The notes under the pieces were generated by a model, which was not told the DNA's origin, ran no database searches, and worked only from the letters and a program-made list of their open reading frames with translations. Source: Petrosia ficiformis (taxonomy: Eukaryota > Porifera > Demospongiae > Haplosclerida > Petrosiidae). Taken from it: a stretch of 64,000 nucleotides of DNA. This document shows positions 12,471 to 24,810 of the stretch, in pieces. Location of the stretch: contig OX345642.1 of the NCBI GenBank assembly GCA_947044365.1, positions 1,337,001 to 1,401,000 on the forward strand, in the 5' to 3' direction. The position numbers and the translations under genes are program-made. How positions within the stretch are numbered: the first letter of the stretch is position 1; the number at the start of each line of letters is the position of its first letter.

Positions 12471-12785
12471 AAGTGATACTACAGAAGCTAAAAGAGTCCT
12501 TCAGCTACAGTGATAATGAAAGCTAGCTTTTGAAAAATAGGAAAGTGAAGCAAGTAATTGTTTTCAGAGCACTGGTCCCAGCACATCCATCAACTCTGTC
12601 CGCTTTCAGGCATGAATGAAAGTAACACAGTTAGATAATAAGACTAACAATGATATATTATGGTAAGTTTTTCAGGAACTGTCCTGGAATATATCATTGT
12701 CAGTCTTACTTCTTTTTGTAAGGAAATGTAACTTTCCTTACAAAATATAGTCAGTAGTATATCAGCTGAGCGTATTTTTGCGTAT

Positions 12786-13345
12786 TTTCTATCCCAATGC
12801 GCTACCAATTGTTCTTCTATTCCAATGCCCTACCAACTGTTCTTCTATTCCAATGCGCTATCAATTGTTCTTTTATTCCAATGCCCTACTAATTATTATT
12901 CTATTCCAATGCCCTACCAATTGTTATTCTATCCCAATGTGCTACCAATTGTTCTTCTATTCCAATGCCCTACCAATTCTTCTTCTATTCCAATGCCCTA
13001 CCAATTGTTCTTCTATTCCAATGCGCTATCAATTGTTCTTTTATTCCAATGCCCTACCAATTATTATTCTATTCCAATGCCCTACCAATTGTTATTCTAT
13101 CCCAATGCCCTACCAATTCTTATTCTATTCCAATGCCCTACCAATTGTTATTCTATCCCAATGCCCTACCAATTCTTATTCTACCCCAATGCCCTACCAA
13201 TTGTTCTTCTATTCCAATGCCCTACCAATTGTTCTTCTATTCCAATGCCCTACCAATTGTTCTTCTATTCCAATGCCCTACCAATTGTTCTTCTATTCCA
13301 ATGCGCTATCAATTGTTATATTCCAATGCCTTATCAATTGTTTTC
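12786..13345. repeat. 28-bp CCAAT-containing tandem array, about 20 copies
   Basis: A tandem repeat with a 28-bp unit built from 'ccaatgccctaccaattgtt' followed by 'cttctatt', with g/c and c/t variants. Each unit holds two CCAAT pentamers. Because 28 is not a multiple of 3 and the unit has no stop, all three plus-strand frames stay open and give overlapping artificial proteins. It lies 2.7 kb upstream of gene 2. Paralogous arrays occur at 33918-34190 and 51437-52700 with other copy numbers. Confidence 0.95.
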
Positions 13346-13513
13346 GTACAAAAATTATGTTTTCTTTTATATATGTATACAGTACTATCAGGGCTGGGAA
13401 AAAAGTTTGAATGTTTGAACCTTCATTCGTTCACTGCGCATTCATACCTAATTTTTCCTTTCAAAGCTTCGCTGCTATGTCCACTTCGATTTTTGCTTGT
13501 ATGATCTAAACAT

Positions 13514-13690
13514 GTGATTAATAATGTGGGCATGTTCAAAAAGGTTGAGGCTGTGTTGCTGGCTGCTTTTGTCTCGTTTCTCAATATTCAAATGATGCTA
13601 AATCCGAGTACAAACAGTGACAGGAACAAAACTAGTACTCGTTATAAAGCAATAATCCAGTTTTGGAGGCTTTCTATAGCTAATCAAGGT
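13514..13690 (+). other. Candidate coding exon of unknown function (block A copy)
   Basis: An open stretch that includes KKVEAVLLAAFVSFLNI and YKAIIQFWRLSIANQ and ends at a splice-donor-like 'caaggtaagagc'. Equivalent stretches occur at 34336-34515 and 52874-53050. Between copies the only length difference is six bases, in frame, and the donor is kept in all three. The first part is hydrophobic and could be a signal peptide or membrane segment. No family is recognised. The evidence is only three recent duplicates, so coding status is uncertain. Confidence 0.3.
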
Positions 13691-15048
13691 AAGAGCAACA
13701 TTGATAAAAACACGTGCGAACCTTTGAGTATTCATTCGTTTTAACTAACAGAACTTTGAATGTTGTTTTCCAACCTTCATCCCAGCCCTACTATACACTA
13801 ACAATAGAAGTGTGGCAGTTGGTAATAATGACCACTACTCAAATACCAGGAATCAAGATACTTGTATCAAAGTATCAACTGAGTACTTCAGTAATGTATT
13901 ACTCATCATTATTACCCAATCCTCAATCAAGATATATAAATTATACATTGTATCTACTACACTGGTACTGGGACTGGAAGCAGACTCATGTTAATAATTA
14001 ATGAATATACTTATCTATCAGCACAACCACTCAACAGGTTTATAAGGTAAGCACATCAGGTTTGGTAGGGAAGGTAGGTGGATAACTGAACTAGACCATA
14101 GGAACATAGACCCTAGACCCTATGGATCAGGATTACAAGAGCATAAATTGCAGTCCCATTGCCAGTGCAGTAGACACAATGTAAATTATAAGCTTATATA
14201 AGATATGTAACACATGTTTGTATGATCACTCTTACCTTGTAAACAACTAAACAGTAACTTGAACTAACAGACTTGAAGAGTGAGGACTAAAAACTTGTAA
14301 CTGACTTGAAAAATGGAGCTCTATATGACTAGTATATATAAACAAAGTATTAAATTACATTGATAAATTATAAATTAAACTTACCACCATAAGAACATCA
14401 AGAAGTGACCCTTAAATTTGTACACTCTTGTATACTTTCAGTAGATCTACTTTGTGCCATTATTTGGAATATGGATGACATTGGATGTGATGTCACTAGG
14501 CAAAATTCCGACAGAAATTTCTTCTCAACTTAAGCAACTGTTAGCTAGTGAGTACACCATACAATAGTGAAATTCATGATACAGATATTTAGGAATAGTG
14601 GAGCTCTATCTATTAGTCAATACTAATAGTACTATCTATTATGGCAGATATTACAGTGAGAGCTTATAAGTTCGAACTTGTGAACTGGAGGAACCTTTAC
14701 AATCTGATGAAGTGTAGATATACATCAACGTTTCTATACCTATGTATGAGGTATCTATTCCTCCTCATGTACATCATACAGGTAGTGATATTAAACACTT
14801 ATAAGAGTAATTAATTAATGAAAACAAATCAGTATAATTATAAATTATTGAGGGATCCTCTTTGATTAGTATTAGTGCATCCCATAATGTCTAATTAGTC
14901 CTAACATAGTGCTAATATAGTTGGCCTGGTTTTGAGTTTAGGGTTAATGTTTGAGTGTTAAAGATTGGTATCCGATACGTATAGACATGTGTAATAACAA
15001 AACAAACCACACCTATCATCAGTATATATCTAACACAAACAGATAATG

Positions 15049-15320
15049 AGTATAATCACTACTAGTCTAATCTCTAGTCACTCGTATACACTCTATACAC
15101 TCTTAATGAACTAATGGTCAACTGGTGTGTACTTAGGTAATAAAATAGTATAATCACTACTAGTCTAATCTCTAGTTATTCATATACACTTTTAATGAAC
15201 TAATGGTCAACTGGTGTGTACTTAGGTAATGAAATAGTATAATCACTACTGGTCTAATCTCTAGTCACTCGTACACACTCTTAATGAACTAATGGTCAAC
15301 TGGTATGTACTTAGGTAACT
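15049..15320. repeat. Three tandem copies of an ~90-bp unit
   Basis: Three consecutive units each start near 'agtataatcactactagtc' and end near 'ggtgtgtacttaggtaat', with small length differences in the 'actcgtacacactc' part. The matching triplet in block C is at 54480-54745, so the triplication predates the block duplication. Confidence 0.85.
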
Positions 15321-15699
15321 GTATTAGTGTTAGGGTGAGATTTATGTCCTTACTAATTAGATTATAAGATTACATGTCACATCATGTGTAATAATCAAAC
15401 ATACTATACTAATAGTAATAGTTATAATATCACACTAATGATGGTATCTTCCTGGTTCACCTACTCTACATTTACCTATTCCATTTTGGCCTACTAATAA
15501 ATTAGTAGTTATTTGGGGAGTGCATTTTTGACTACTCATTAAAAATGAAGTAAGTAATTAAATATGGTCTACATAATAGTTACCAGACTGATCTCATTCA
15601 TTGATCAGAGAGTATAGCTGGTAGCTTGTAATGAAAATAAATCACTGGATCTTTTCTATTCTAATATTTTATTACTAATTATTCTTAATTTCATGATAG

Positions 15700-16747
15700 A
15701 CCTGTTAAACATACATCGGGTGCTGAAGCATTACTTCAGGTCTTAAACAAGAAACCCAAAATGAGTATACTGGTGAGTTATATAATATGACCTTTGACCT
15801 GTGATGTCATAATGAGTCATACGAGTCATCTTATAATATAGGAAAAGTCTCGACTGGATTGGATGAAGTATAAGAAAGATGAAAGATTTCAGGAAGAACT
15901 GAACTTTCATACTAAAGATGGGTTAGTAATCTGTAAAGAAGACATTTTCCCTCAAAATAATTTTGAATAAATATTTAAATGGTTGCTGTTACACCATTAT
16001 GTTTAATAAGCAACTGAAATTTGGTATCTAAAGAGATTAATAATAACTCTTCATGGACACCAAATTTCAAAATGGTGGAATGACGATTAAAGGTACCTTA
16101 AGCCTACTTTAATTGTGTACTAATTTTAGTGATTTTAGTGACTAACATAATTGCTAAAATTAGAACACACTAAAATGTATATTTTATGATTGCATGTTTT
16201 ATTAGGCATGTTTAGGTGTGGCTTAGAAATTCACTAACGTTGATGCATGCTAAATCTGAGCTTAAAAAAATCGTAAATTTATTGGACACAATTAATAGTA
16301 GGCCTACATAGTACTTCATATTCACTCAATTGTAATCATAGTATATACTAACTATTGATATTACACACCAGTACTTCATATTCACTCAATTGTAATCATA
16401 GTATATACTAACTATTGATATTACATACCAGTACTTCATATTCACTCAATTGTAATCATAGTATATACTAACTATTGATATTACATACCAGTACTTCATA
16501 TTCACTCAATTGTAATCATAGTATATACTAACTATTGATATTACATACCAGTACTTCATATTCACTCGTGTTGGTGAACTACTACATGATACATGTCACT
16601 TATAATCTTTTATCATAATGTTAAAATATCATTCCATTATTCTATTATAGATATCTTGAGAAACAAGAATTCTTACAAAGAAAAGATCAAAGACAATTTG
16701 AACAAGAAAGAGATGAAAGATTAAAAAGATTCAAACGATTATACTAA
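15700..16747 (+). CDS. Last three exons of a BCNT/CFDP1 (Swc5-like) gene, plus strand
   Basis: Three spliced exons can be read: 15700-15772, 15842-15921 and 16651-16747. All borders are GT/AG and phases match (phase 0 after the first, two bases after the second). The first intron is 69 bp and the second 729 bp. The joined peptide includes KKPKMSILEKSRLDW, then WMKYKKDERFQEEL, DGYLEKQEFLQRKD and RQFEQERDERLKR, ending in KRLY and TAA. This matches the conserved BCNT-C domain that ends animal CFDP1 and yeast Swc5. Those proteins act in the SRCAP/SWR1 complex that exchanges histone H2A.Z. An AATAAA lies at 16865-16870. The acidic N-terminal exons are not found upstream, so this may be the 3' end of a true gene with unseen exons or a duplicated fragment. 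The exons themselves look intact. Confidence 0.75.
15985..16097. mobile_element. Foldback (palindromic MITE-like) element inside BCNT intron 2
   Basis: Inverted arms meet around 16037-16047: 'gaaatttggtatctaaag' on the left and 'ggacaccaaatttc' on the right, with the outer 'caccatt' and 'aatggtgg' also pairing around an insertion. Related palindromes lie at 38901-39003 and 55410-55517. The 38.9-kb copy extends the left arm to 'tttaatcg', which pairs with 'gacgattaaag' seen here on the right. No protein is encoded and target duplications are not clear. Confidence 0.55.
16115..16168. repeat. Short inverted repeat (hairpin) in BCNT intron 2
   Basis: The arm 'gtgtactaattttag' at 16115-16129 pairs with 'ctaaaattagaacac' at 16154-16168, one mismatch in 15. 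The same hairpin is at 55537-55590 in block C. Confidence 0.6.
16311..16567. repeat. 60-bp tandem repeat, four units and a partial fifth
   Basis: Units start at 16311, 16371, 16431, 16491 and 16551 with 'gtacttcatattcactcaat' and are nearly identical, with an exact 60-bp period. The last unit is cut at 'ttcactcg'. It lies in the second BCNT intron. Block C has three units and a partial one at 55711-55907. Confidence 0.95.
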
Positions 16748-16864
16748 TAATTATACTAATAATTATACTAATAATTATACTTCTCTCTCTCTTCTGTCAC
16801 CATATTTAAATGATCCCCACATAATTATTTTCAAACTTTGTAAAGTGCTTTCATTCATCACAAT

Positions 16865-16870
16865 AATAAA
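16865..16870 (+). promoter_or_regulatory. Candidate polyadenylation signal of the BCNT exons
   Basis: AATAAA about 120 bp after the TAA at 16745-16747, in an AT-rich context. It is the first canonical hexamer downstream of the stop on the plus strand. Confidence 0.45.
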
Positions 16871-17039
16871 CTTATCAAAAAATTGATATTAATAGTAATA
16901 TTATGTAAGCAATAAGAGATACTGTTAACTATGAGTATATATAAATAATATAATCAATTACAATGTCTTGTTAAGAAATAAGTATGTTTCTGTTTGTCAA
17001 TTGTAAATATAAGCTACTATCACATGTATATACCAATTG

Positions 17040-20000
17040 CAATGAATAGTTTGTTGGTGGATTGATTACTAGTCAATCACATGTAAAATTAGTTTGTTGG
17101 TAGATATGGAATACTTGTTGATCACATGATGTCACAGGAATTACTGAATCACTTTGTTGGTAGATATAAATTACTAAGAATAATAGAGTTAGTACCTTGG
17201 CAGATATTGATTACTAGTGATGTCACAAGTATCAATGAGTTAGTACATTGGTCACTGAGTTAGTATATTGGTAGACATAAATTACTACGTATCACTGAGT
17301 TAGTACATTGGTAGATGTTGATCACTAAGTATCACTAAGTTAGTGCGTTGGTAGATCTAGTTTATTGAGTTAGTGCATTGTTAGATATTATTGTTAATAT
17401 TAATAACAGATACTGCTAATTATCAGTACAATAATAAATACAATGTCTTGTTAAGAAATAAATATCTTCTGTCCGTCAGTTATAGTATAAGCTACTCTCA
17501 CATGTACCACTGAAATTACATTGTTGAGAAATCTCCTATCTTGATTGATATTGATTACCAGTTGATCACATGAGTTAGTACGTTGGTAAATAGAGATTAC
17601 TAGTGATGTCACAAGTATCAGTGAGTTAGTACATTGGTAGATATAGATTACTAAGTATCACTGAGTTAGTACATTGGTAGATCTAGATTACTAAGTATCA
17701 CTGAGTAAGTAGGTTGGTAGATATAGAGTACTACGTATCACTGAGTTAGTACATTGGTACATATAGATTACTAAGTATCACTGAGTTAGTACGTTGGTAG
17801 ATATAGATTACTAAGTATCACTGTGTTAGTACATTGGTAGATATAGATTACTAAGTATCACTGAGTTAGTACGTTGGTAGATATAGATTACTAACTATCA
17901 CTGAGTTAGTATGTTGGTAGATATAGATTACTAAGTATCACTGAGTTAGTACGTTGGTAAATATAGATTACTAAGTATCACTGAGTTAGTATGTTGGTAG
18001 ATATAGATTACTAAGTATCACTGAGTTAGTACGTTGGTAAATATAGTATCACTGAGTTAGTACGTTGGTAGATATAGATTACTAAGTATCACTGAGTAAG
18101 TAGGTAGGTAGATATAGAGTACTACGTATCACTGAGTTAGTACGTTGGTACATATAGATTACTAAGTATCACTGAGTTAGTACGTTGGTAAATATAGATT
18201 ACTAAGTATCACTGAGTTAGTACGTTGGTAGATATAGATTACTAAGTATCACTGAGTTAGTACGTTGGTAGATATAGATTACTAAGTATCACTGAGTTAG
18301 TACGTTGGTAGATATAGATTACTAAGTATCACTGAGTTAGTAGGTTGGTAGATATAGAGTACTACGTATCACTGAGTTAGTACGTTGGTACATATAGATT
18401 ACTAAGTATCACTGAGTTAGTACGTTGGTAGATATAGATTACTAAGTATCACTGTGTTAGTACATTGGTAGATATAGATTACTAAGTATCACTGAGTTAG
18501 TACATTGGTAGATATAGATTACTAACTATCACTGAGTTAGTAGGTTGGTAGATATAGATTACTAAGTATCACTGAGTTAGTACATTGGTAGATATAGATT
18601 ACTAAGTATCACTGAGTTAGTACGTTGGTAGATATAGATTACTAAGTATCACTGTGTTAGTATGTTGGTAGATCTAGATTACTAAGAATCATCGAGTTAG
18701 TATAATTATAGATTACTAAGAATCACTGAGTTAGTACAATGGTAGATCTAGATTATTACGAATCATTGGGTTAGTTCGTTGGTAGATATAGATTACTAAG
18801 TATCACTGAGTTAGTACGTTGGTAGATATAGATTACTAAGTATCACTGAGTTAGTACGTTGGTAGATATAGATTACTAAGTATCACTGTGTTAGTACATT
18901 GGTAGATATAGATTACTAAGTATCACTGAGTTAGTACATTGGTAGATATAGATTACTAACTATCACTGAGTTAGTAGGTTGGTAGATATAGATTACTAAG
19001 TATCACTGAGTTAGTACGTTGGTAGATATAGATTACTAAGTATCACTGAGTTAGTACGTTGGTAGATATAGATTACTAAGTATCACTGAGTTAGTACGTT
19101 GGTAGATATAGATTATTAAGTATCACTGAGTTAGTAGGTTGGTAGATATAGAGTACTACGTATCACTGAGTTAGTACGTTGGTAGATATAGATTACTAAG
19201 TATCACTGAGTTAGTACGTTGGTAGATATAGATTACTAAGTATCACTGAGTTAGTAGGTTGGTAGATATAGAGTACTACGTATCACTGAGTTAGCACGTT
19301 GGTACATATAGATTACTAAGTATCACTGAGTTAGTACGTTGGTAAATATAGATTACTAAGTATCACTGAGTTAGTACGTTGGTACATATAGATTACTAAG
19401 TATCACTGAGTTAGTACGTTGGTAGATATAGATTACTAAGTATCACTGAGTTAGTACGTTGGTAGATATAGATTACTAAGTATCACTGAGTTAGTAGGTT
19501 GGTAGATATAGAGTACTAAGTATCACTGAGTTAGCACGTTGGTACATATAGATTACTAAGTATCACTGAGTTAGTACGTTGGTAAATATAGATTACTAAG
19601 TATCACTGAGTTAGTACGTTGGTACATATAGATTACTAAGTATCACTGAGTTAGTACGTTGGTAGATATAGATTACTAAGTATCACTGAGTTAGTACGTT
19701 GGTAGATATAGATTACTAAGTATCACTGAGTTAGTAGGTTGGTAGATATAGAGTACTAAGTATCACTGAGTTAGTACGTTGGTAGATATAGATTACTAAG
19801 TATCACTGAGTTAGTACGTTGGTACATATAGATTACTCAGTATCACTGAGTTAGTAGGTTGTTAGATATAGAGTACTACGTATCACTGAGTTAGTACGTT
19901 GGTACATATAGATTACTAAGTATCACTGAGTTTGGTAGATATAGATTACTAAGTATCACTGTGTTAGTACATTGGTAGATATAGATTACTAAGTATCACT

Positions 20001-20470
20001 GAGTTAGTACATTGGTAGATATAGATTACTAACTATCACTGAGTTAGTATGTTGGTAGATATAGATTACTAAGTATCACTGAGTTAGTACATTGGTAGAT
20101 CTAGATTACTAAGAATCATCGAGTTAGTATAATTATAGATTACTAAGAATCACTGAGTTAGTACAATGGTAGATCTAGATTATTACGAATCATTGAGTTA
20201 GTTCGTTAAGAATGAGTGAGTTTGTACGTTGGTAGATATAGATTACTAAGTATCACTGAGTTAGTACGTTGGTTGATATAGATTACTAAGTATTACTAAG
20301 TTAGTACGTTGGTAGATATAGATTACTAACTATCACTGAGTTAGTATGTTGGTACATGTTGATTACCAAGTATTACTGAGTTAGTACATTGGTAGATATA
20401 GATTACTAAGTATCACTGAGTGAATACATTTGTAGAGTGATGTCACAAGTATCACTTAGTTGGTAATATC
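17040..20470. repeat. Minisatellite array 2, 40-bp unit
   Basis: A long array with an exact 40-bp period. The unit consists of 'tatcactgagttagtacgtt' followed by 'ggtagatatagattactaag'. Common variants swap cgtt for catt, ggtt or tgtt, and 'gattac' for 'gagtac'. Some units are shortened (for example near 18045 and 19930). The left 400 bp is irregular and contains transitional units with 'gatgtcacaagtatc' that link it to the 56-bp family. It ends in the conserved 3' flank of the truncated pseudogene. Confidence 0.97.
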
Positions 20471-20752
20471 TCATGTAATATTTACTGAAGTTGGTCAGAT
20501 AATATTATACAATTAGCTCATTGCTAGTTTTCAGACATTGGTCACATGTATTATGACAGTATTTGATTGGTTGATTGAGATTAATGGTCACATGATTTAC
20601 TTTACACATATTTCTGAAGTAGTTCGATAGTACATATTAAGAGGTCATTAATATAATTTTAGTAGATCAAAATTCTCTATTATCGTATGCTAAATTAAAT
20701 ACTGTATAATGTTGTAGTGATGTGAATGTATAGTTTATATAAAGTGGTTTGG

Positions 20753-22995
20753 TTATGGAATATTTGTTGTTGTAGAATATTCTCTATTATCGAAACGCTG
20801 ATGTGGGCTGACAATGCTTTGACTGTATTTCACTGTGTCTTTAAATAGTTTCTTCATAATAAAGAATGGTCTTTTCTTTGTATTCTTTCTTATCGGCAAT
20901 GAATCCTGGGATGACTTTATAGTACTTTGACTTGTATCAGTAGATAGTTTTTGTTCCTCTGTAGTGGTCTCTTCTTCATCACTTTCTGGACCTGGACCTT
21001 CAATTGCACCATGTTGTAACAAAATATACCTAGTTGCATCCTGTTCAGCTTCTTCAGTAAAGTCAAGGGCTGTGTGTCCAAACTCATCTATCTTGTTAAC
21101 ATTAGCACCAGCTGTAATAAGAGCCTCTACTATTTCAGTGTGTCCACAAGATGATGAAAGAATGATAGGAGTGACACCATGAACAAACTGAACTTCTGGT
21201 GTTATCTTACCAGACATCAACTGATCTACTACTGATCCTAAATCACCTTCAGCACAAGAAATAATAAGATCTCTTTGGTCAGTGAAGATATCTAATCTAT
21301 TTGACAACAATCTAATGATTGGAGCATGACCCTTGACACAAGCACAGTACCATCCCATTGATAGGCTTTTTAAACTCAACTCGGTATGTTTCAGGAAAAT
21401 ATTCACACATTCAATATTACCATTCGCAGCAGCACATGCAAATGAATCAATCAATACTCCTTCATCACTAACAAAGTAATGTGGATTGGCATTATACCTC
21501 AATAATACTTCAATAATATCAGAATGACCTTCTATACTGGCAAGTATTAATGCAGTCGATTCATCTTCAGCTTGAATATTAGGATCAGCACCATTTTTGA
21601 GTAGTATTTCTACCACCTGGTAATGACCATTCTCACTGGCCTCAATTAAGGCTGTTGTTCCATCTTCATTTTGAATATTAGGATCAGCACGATTATTGAG
21701 TAGTATTTCTACCACCTGTTGATGACCACTCTTACTGGCCACCATTAATGCTGTTGTCCCCCCATCATCATCACGAATATTAGGATCAGCACCATTCTTA
21801 AGTAGTATTTCTACCATCTGGTACATATCATTCTCACTAGCATATATTAGTTTGGGATATCCGTTCTCGTCATACATAGCATTGGGGTTGTTGAGTAGTG
21901 ATGTTGTATCTACTAATAAGTGTCCTGGATCACTAGCCACTGAAAATGGTTTTGATTCATTATGTGTACGATCCACATTAGATAAGTCTTGTAGAAATTG
22001 AACAGCTTCATTATTACCAAATTCTGTTGCCTTTTGAAGAGCCGATTCAAAAGTGAAGTTATTGTTTTCATCTTCTATTAACACTGGTATGTCACTAATC
22101 ATCATTTCAAACATGCCAAGAAGATACATAAATTGTCTCTTCTTTGCTACTTCTGATATAAGATCTTCTATTACCTGTTTAGAATTTGGTATAAGGAACT
22201 TGATACATGGTACCTTTTCTACAACATCTACTGTCATGTGACTGAGGTATCTCTGATTGTCAGAGAATAGGAAGGAATAGAATTTACGAAGTATCTTTAG
22301 TGTTTTATTACTCCAGTTCCTGTTGAGTTTAAAGACTAAATATGTCGTGGTGGACATTGTTGTTTCTTCTTGCTGAGGTAAGAATGCCATTACATTCTCT
22401 ATTTTTAATAATTTCTCAAATGTTTGAACTATGGAAAGGTATTACTCCAATTCCTTTCGAATCTCGACATTATATTTAAGGAACTCTCTTGTGATGACAA
22501 CTAGTAATTCATAGCTCAGAAAATCTGAGTATGCTCGTACTCTACTGAATAAATCAGTGATATCATGTACTTTACTAGATCCTGTGATTTCAGGATATAC
22601 TTCAAGAAATTGAGAAATGTGGAGCAAGATATCTTTCTTTTTACCGATCAAAACATTGAAGCCTTCTTCTATTCTGTCAAGTAGATGTTTAAATCGTTTT
22701 TGTAAGTCAACAGCTGAGAATTTGAAGAGTATGTCACATATATCTTGTTGTCCTTCCTCTCTGTGGGCTCTTTCAAGAACAGTAATACCTCCCAAAAGAA
22801 CGTGGGGATTTGCTCCAGCTTCAAGAAGATACTGCACTGTTGGAAGTGACTTGTTACCTGTAATGGCATATGCTAATGGTGAATAGTTATCGGTATCTAT
22901 TCTGTTGACATCAGCTTCCATTTGTATGAGAGTGTCTATCACTTCAACATGTCCACATGATGAGGCAATCATAAGAGGAGTAATACCTGATATTA
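20753..22995 (-). pseudogene. 5'-truncated Death-ankyrin pseudogene with one nonsense codon
   Basis: The minus-strand frame runs from the breakpoint at about 22995 to TAA at 20753-20755. It encodes the end of an ankyrin block, one helical module, about four young ankyrin repeats, degenerate ankyrins and the usual tail. It matches gene 3 from residue 1132 or so onward. Everything 5' of that, including the Death domain, is absent. At 22995 the coding sequence passes directly into sequence found at the left start of array 2 (about 16955), with ATTA shared at the join. A TAA at 22442-22444 replaces a GAA seen in gene 3. It lacks any start region, so expression as a protein is unlikely. It could act as a donor for gene conversion, but that is speculation. 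Confidence 0.85.
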
Positions 22996-23004
22996 CAATG
23001 TCTT

Positions 23005-24560
23005 GTCAAGTAATAAGTATGACTATCACATGTACGAATTGCAATAAATTAGTTTATTGGTAGATATGGAATACTTGTTGATCACATGATGTCACAGGAA
23101 TCACTGAATCACTTTGTTGGCAGATATAAATTACTAAATGCCACTGAGTTAGTACGTTAGTAGATATAAATTACTAAGAATAATAGAGTTAGTACGTTGG
23201 GAGATATTGATTACTAGTGATGTCACAAGTATTACTGGGTTAGTACGTTGGTACACTGAGATAGGATGTTGATAAATATTCATTACTAAGTATCACTGAG
23301 TTAGTACGTTGGTAGATATAGATTACTAAGTATCACTGAGTGAGTATATTGGAAGATATAGACTACTACATATCACTGAGTCAGTAAGTTGGTAGATATA
23401 GATTACTAAGTATCACAGAGTTAGTACGATGGTAGATGTTGATCACTAAGTATCACTGAGTTAGTACATTGGTAGATATAGATTACTAAGTATCACTGAG
23501 TTAGTACATTGGTAGATATAGATTACTAAGTATCACTGAGTTAGTACATTGGTAGATATAGATTACTAAGTATCACTGAGTTAGTACATTGGTTACTAAG
23601 TATCACTGAGTTAGCACGTTGGTAGATATAGATTACTAAGTATCACTGAGTTAGTACATTGGTAGATATAGATTACTAAGTATCACTGAGTGAGTACGTT
23701 GGTAGATATAGATTACTAATGATCACTGAGTTAGTACATTGGTAGATATGGATTACTAAGTATCACTGAGTTAGTACGTTGGTAGATAGAGATTAGTAGT
23801 GATGTCACAAGTATCAATGAGTTAGTACATTGGTAGATATAGATTACTAGTGATGTCGCAAGTATTACTGAGTTAGTACGTGGTACACTGAGTTAATACA
23901 TTGGTAGATATTCATTACGAAGTATCACTGAGTTAGTGTGTTGGTAGATCTAGTTTACTGAGTTAGCACGTTGGTAGATATAGATTACTAAGTATCACTG
24001 AGTTAGTACATTGATAGATAATGATTACTAAGTATCACTGAGTTAGTACGTTGGTAGATAAAGATTACTAAGTATCACTGAGTTAGTACGTTGGTAGATA
24101 AAGATTACTAAGTATCACTGAGTTAGTACATTGGTAGATAAAGATTACTAAGTATCACTGAGTTAGTACGTTGGGAGATATTGATTACTAGTGATGTCAC
24201 AAGTATTACTGGGTTAGTACGTTGGTACACTGAGATAGGATGTTGATAAACATTCATTACTAAGTATCACTGAGTTAGTACGTTGGTAGATATAGATTAC
24301 TAAGTATCACTGAGTTAGTATGTTGGGAGATATAGATTACTAAGTATCACTGAGTTAGTACGTTGGTAGATATAGATTACTAAGTATCACTGAGTTAGTA
24401 CGTTGGGAGATATAGATTACTAAGTATCACTGAGTTAGTACGTTGGTAGATATAGATTTGTAGCGATGTCACAAGTATCAATGAGTTAGTAAAGTGGGTA
24501 GATATAAATCACTAATTATTACTGAGTTGGGAAAGCAATATCTCATGTAATAAATACTGA
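23005..24560. repeat. Minisatellite array 2b, 40-bp unit
   Basis: The same 40-bp family as 17040-20470, shorter and less uniform. Its first 100 bp ('caatgtcttg', 'tatcacatgtac', 'gttgatcacatgatgtcaca') repeat the left start of array 2, showing that the array start was duplicated together with the gene fragment. It ends in the 3' flank of gene 3. Confidence 0.93.
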
Positions 24561-24810
24561 AGTTGGTCAGATGATATTATAGAAGTAGCTCATTGGTAGT
24601 TTCAGACATTGGTCACATGTATTATGACAGTATTTGATTGGTCAATTGAGATTAATAGTCACATGATTTACACATAGTAGTTCGATAGTACATATTAAGA
24701 GGTCATTGATATAAGTTTAGTAGATCAAAATTCTCTATTATCGTATACTAAATTAAATATTATATGATGTTGTAGTGATGTGAATGTATAGTTTATATAA
24801 AGTGGTTTGG

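Larger units (their letters stand above)
10117..12785. other. Upstream block A of gene 2 (paralogous to 31243-33917 and 48847-51436)
   Basis: This block is conserved at the DNA level upstream of genes 3 and 4, including the first 250 bp, so it probably contains the type I promoter region on the minus strand. It includes a decayed type II Death exon (about 11020-11151) and a stretch at about 11420-11650 related to dispersed copies at 35.8 and 37.4 kb. It also includes a short minus-strand open stretch at about 12285-12470 that is matched in the other blocks. A 63-codon plus-strand frame at 11700-11891 is broken by a stop in the block C copy and is not called. Confidence 0.5.
13346..15699. other. 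Region between the 28-bp array and the BCNT exons
   Basis: Paralogous to 52701-55139 and, up to about 14250, to 34191-35050. It contains an exon-like frame (13514-13690) and a triplicated unit of about 90 bp (15049-15320). The missing upstream exons of a BCNT gene should be here on the plus strand. No acidic, Ser-rich reading frame typical of that N-terminus is recognisable. A GTGAGT donor-like site follows the segment at about 14470-14550, but its frame is not conserved between copies. Confidence 0.4.

Noticed and set aside
12786..13345. CRISPR-like regular repeat structure
   Set aside because: The units are directly adjacent with no unique spacers, and the genome is eukaryotic. It is a minisatellite.
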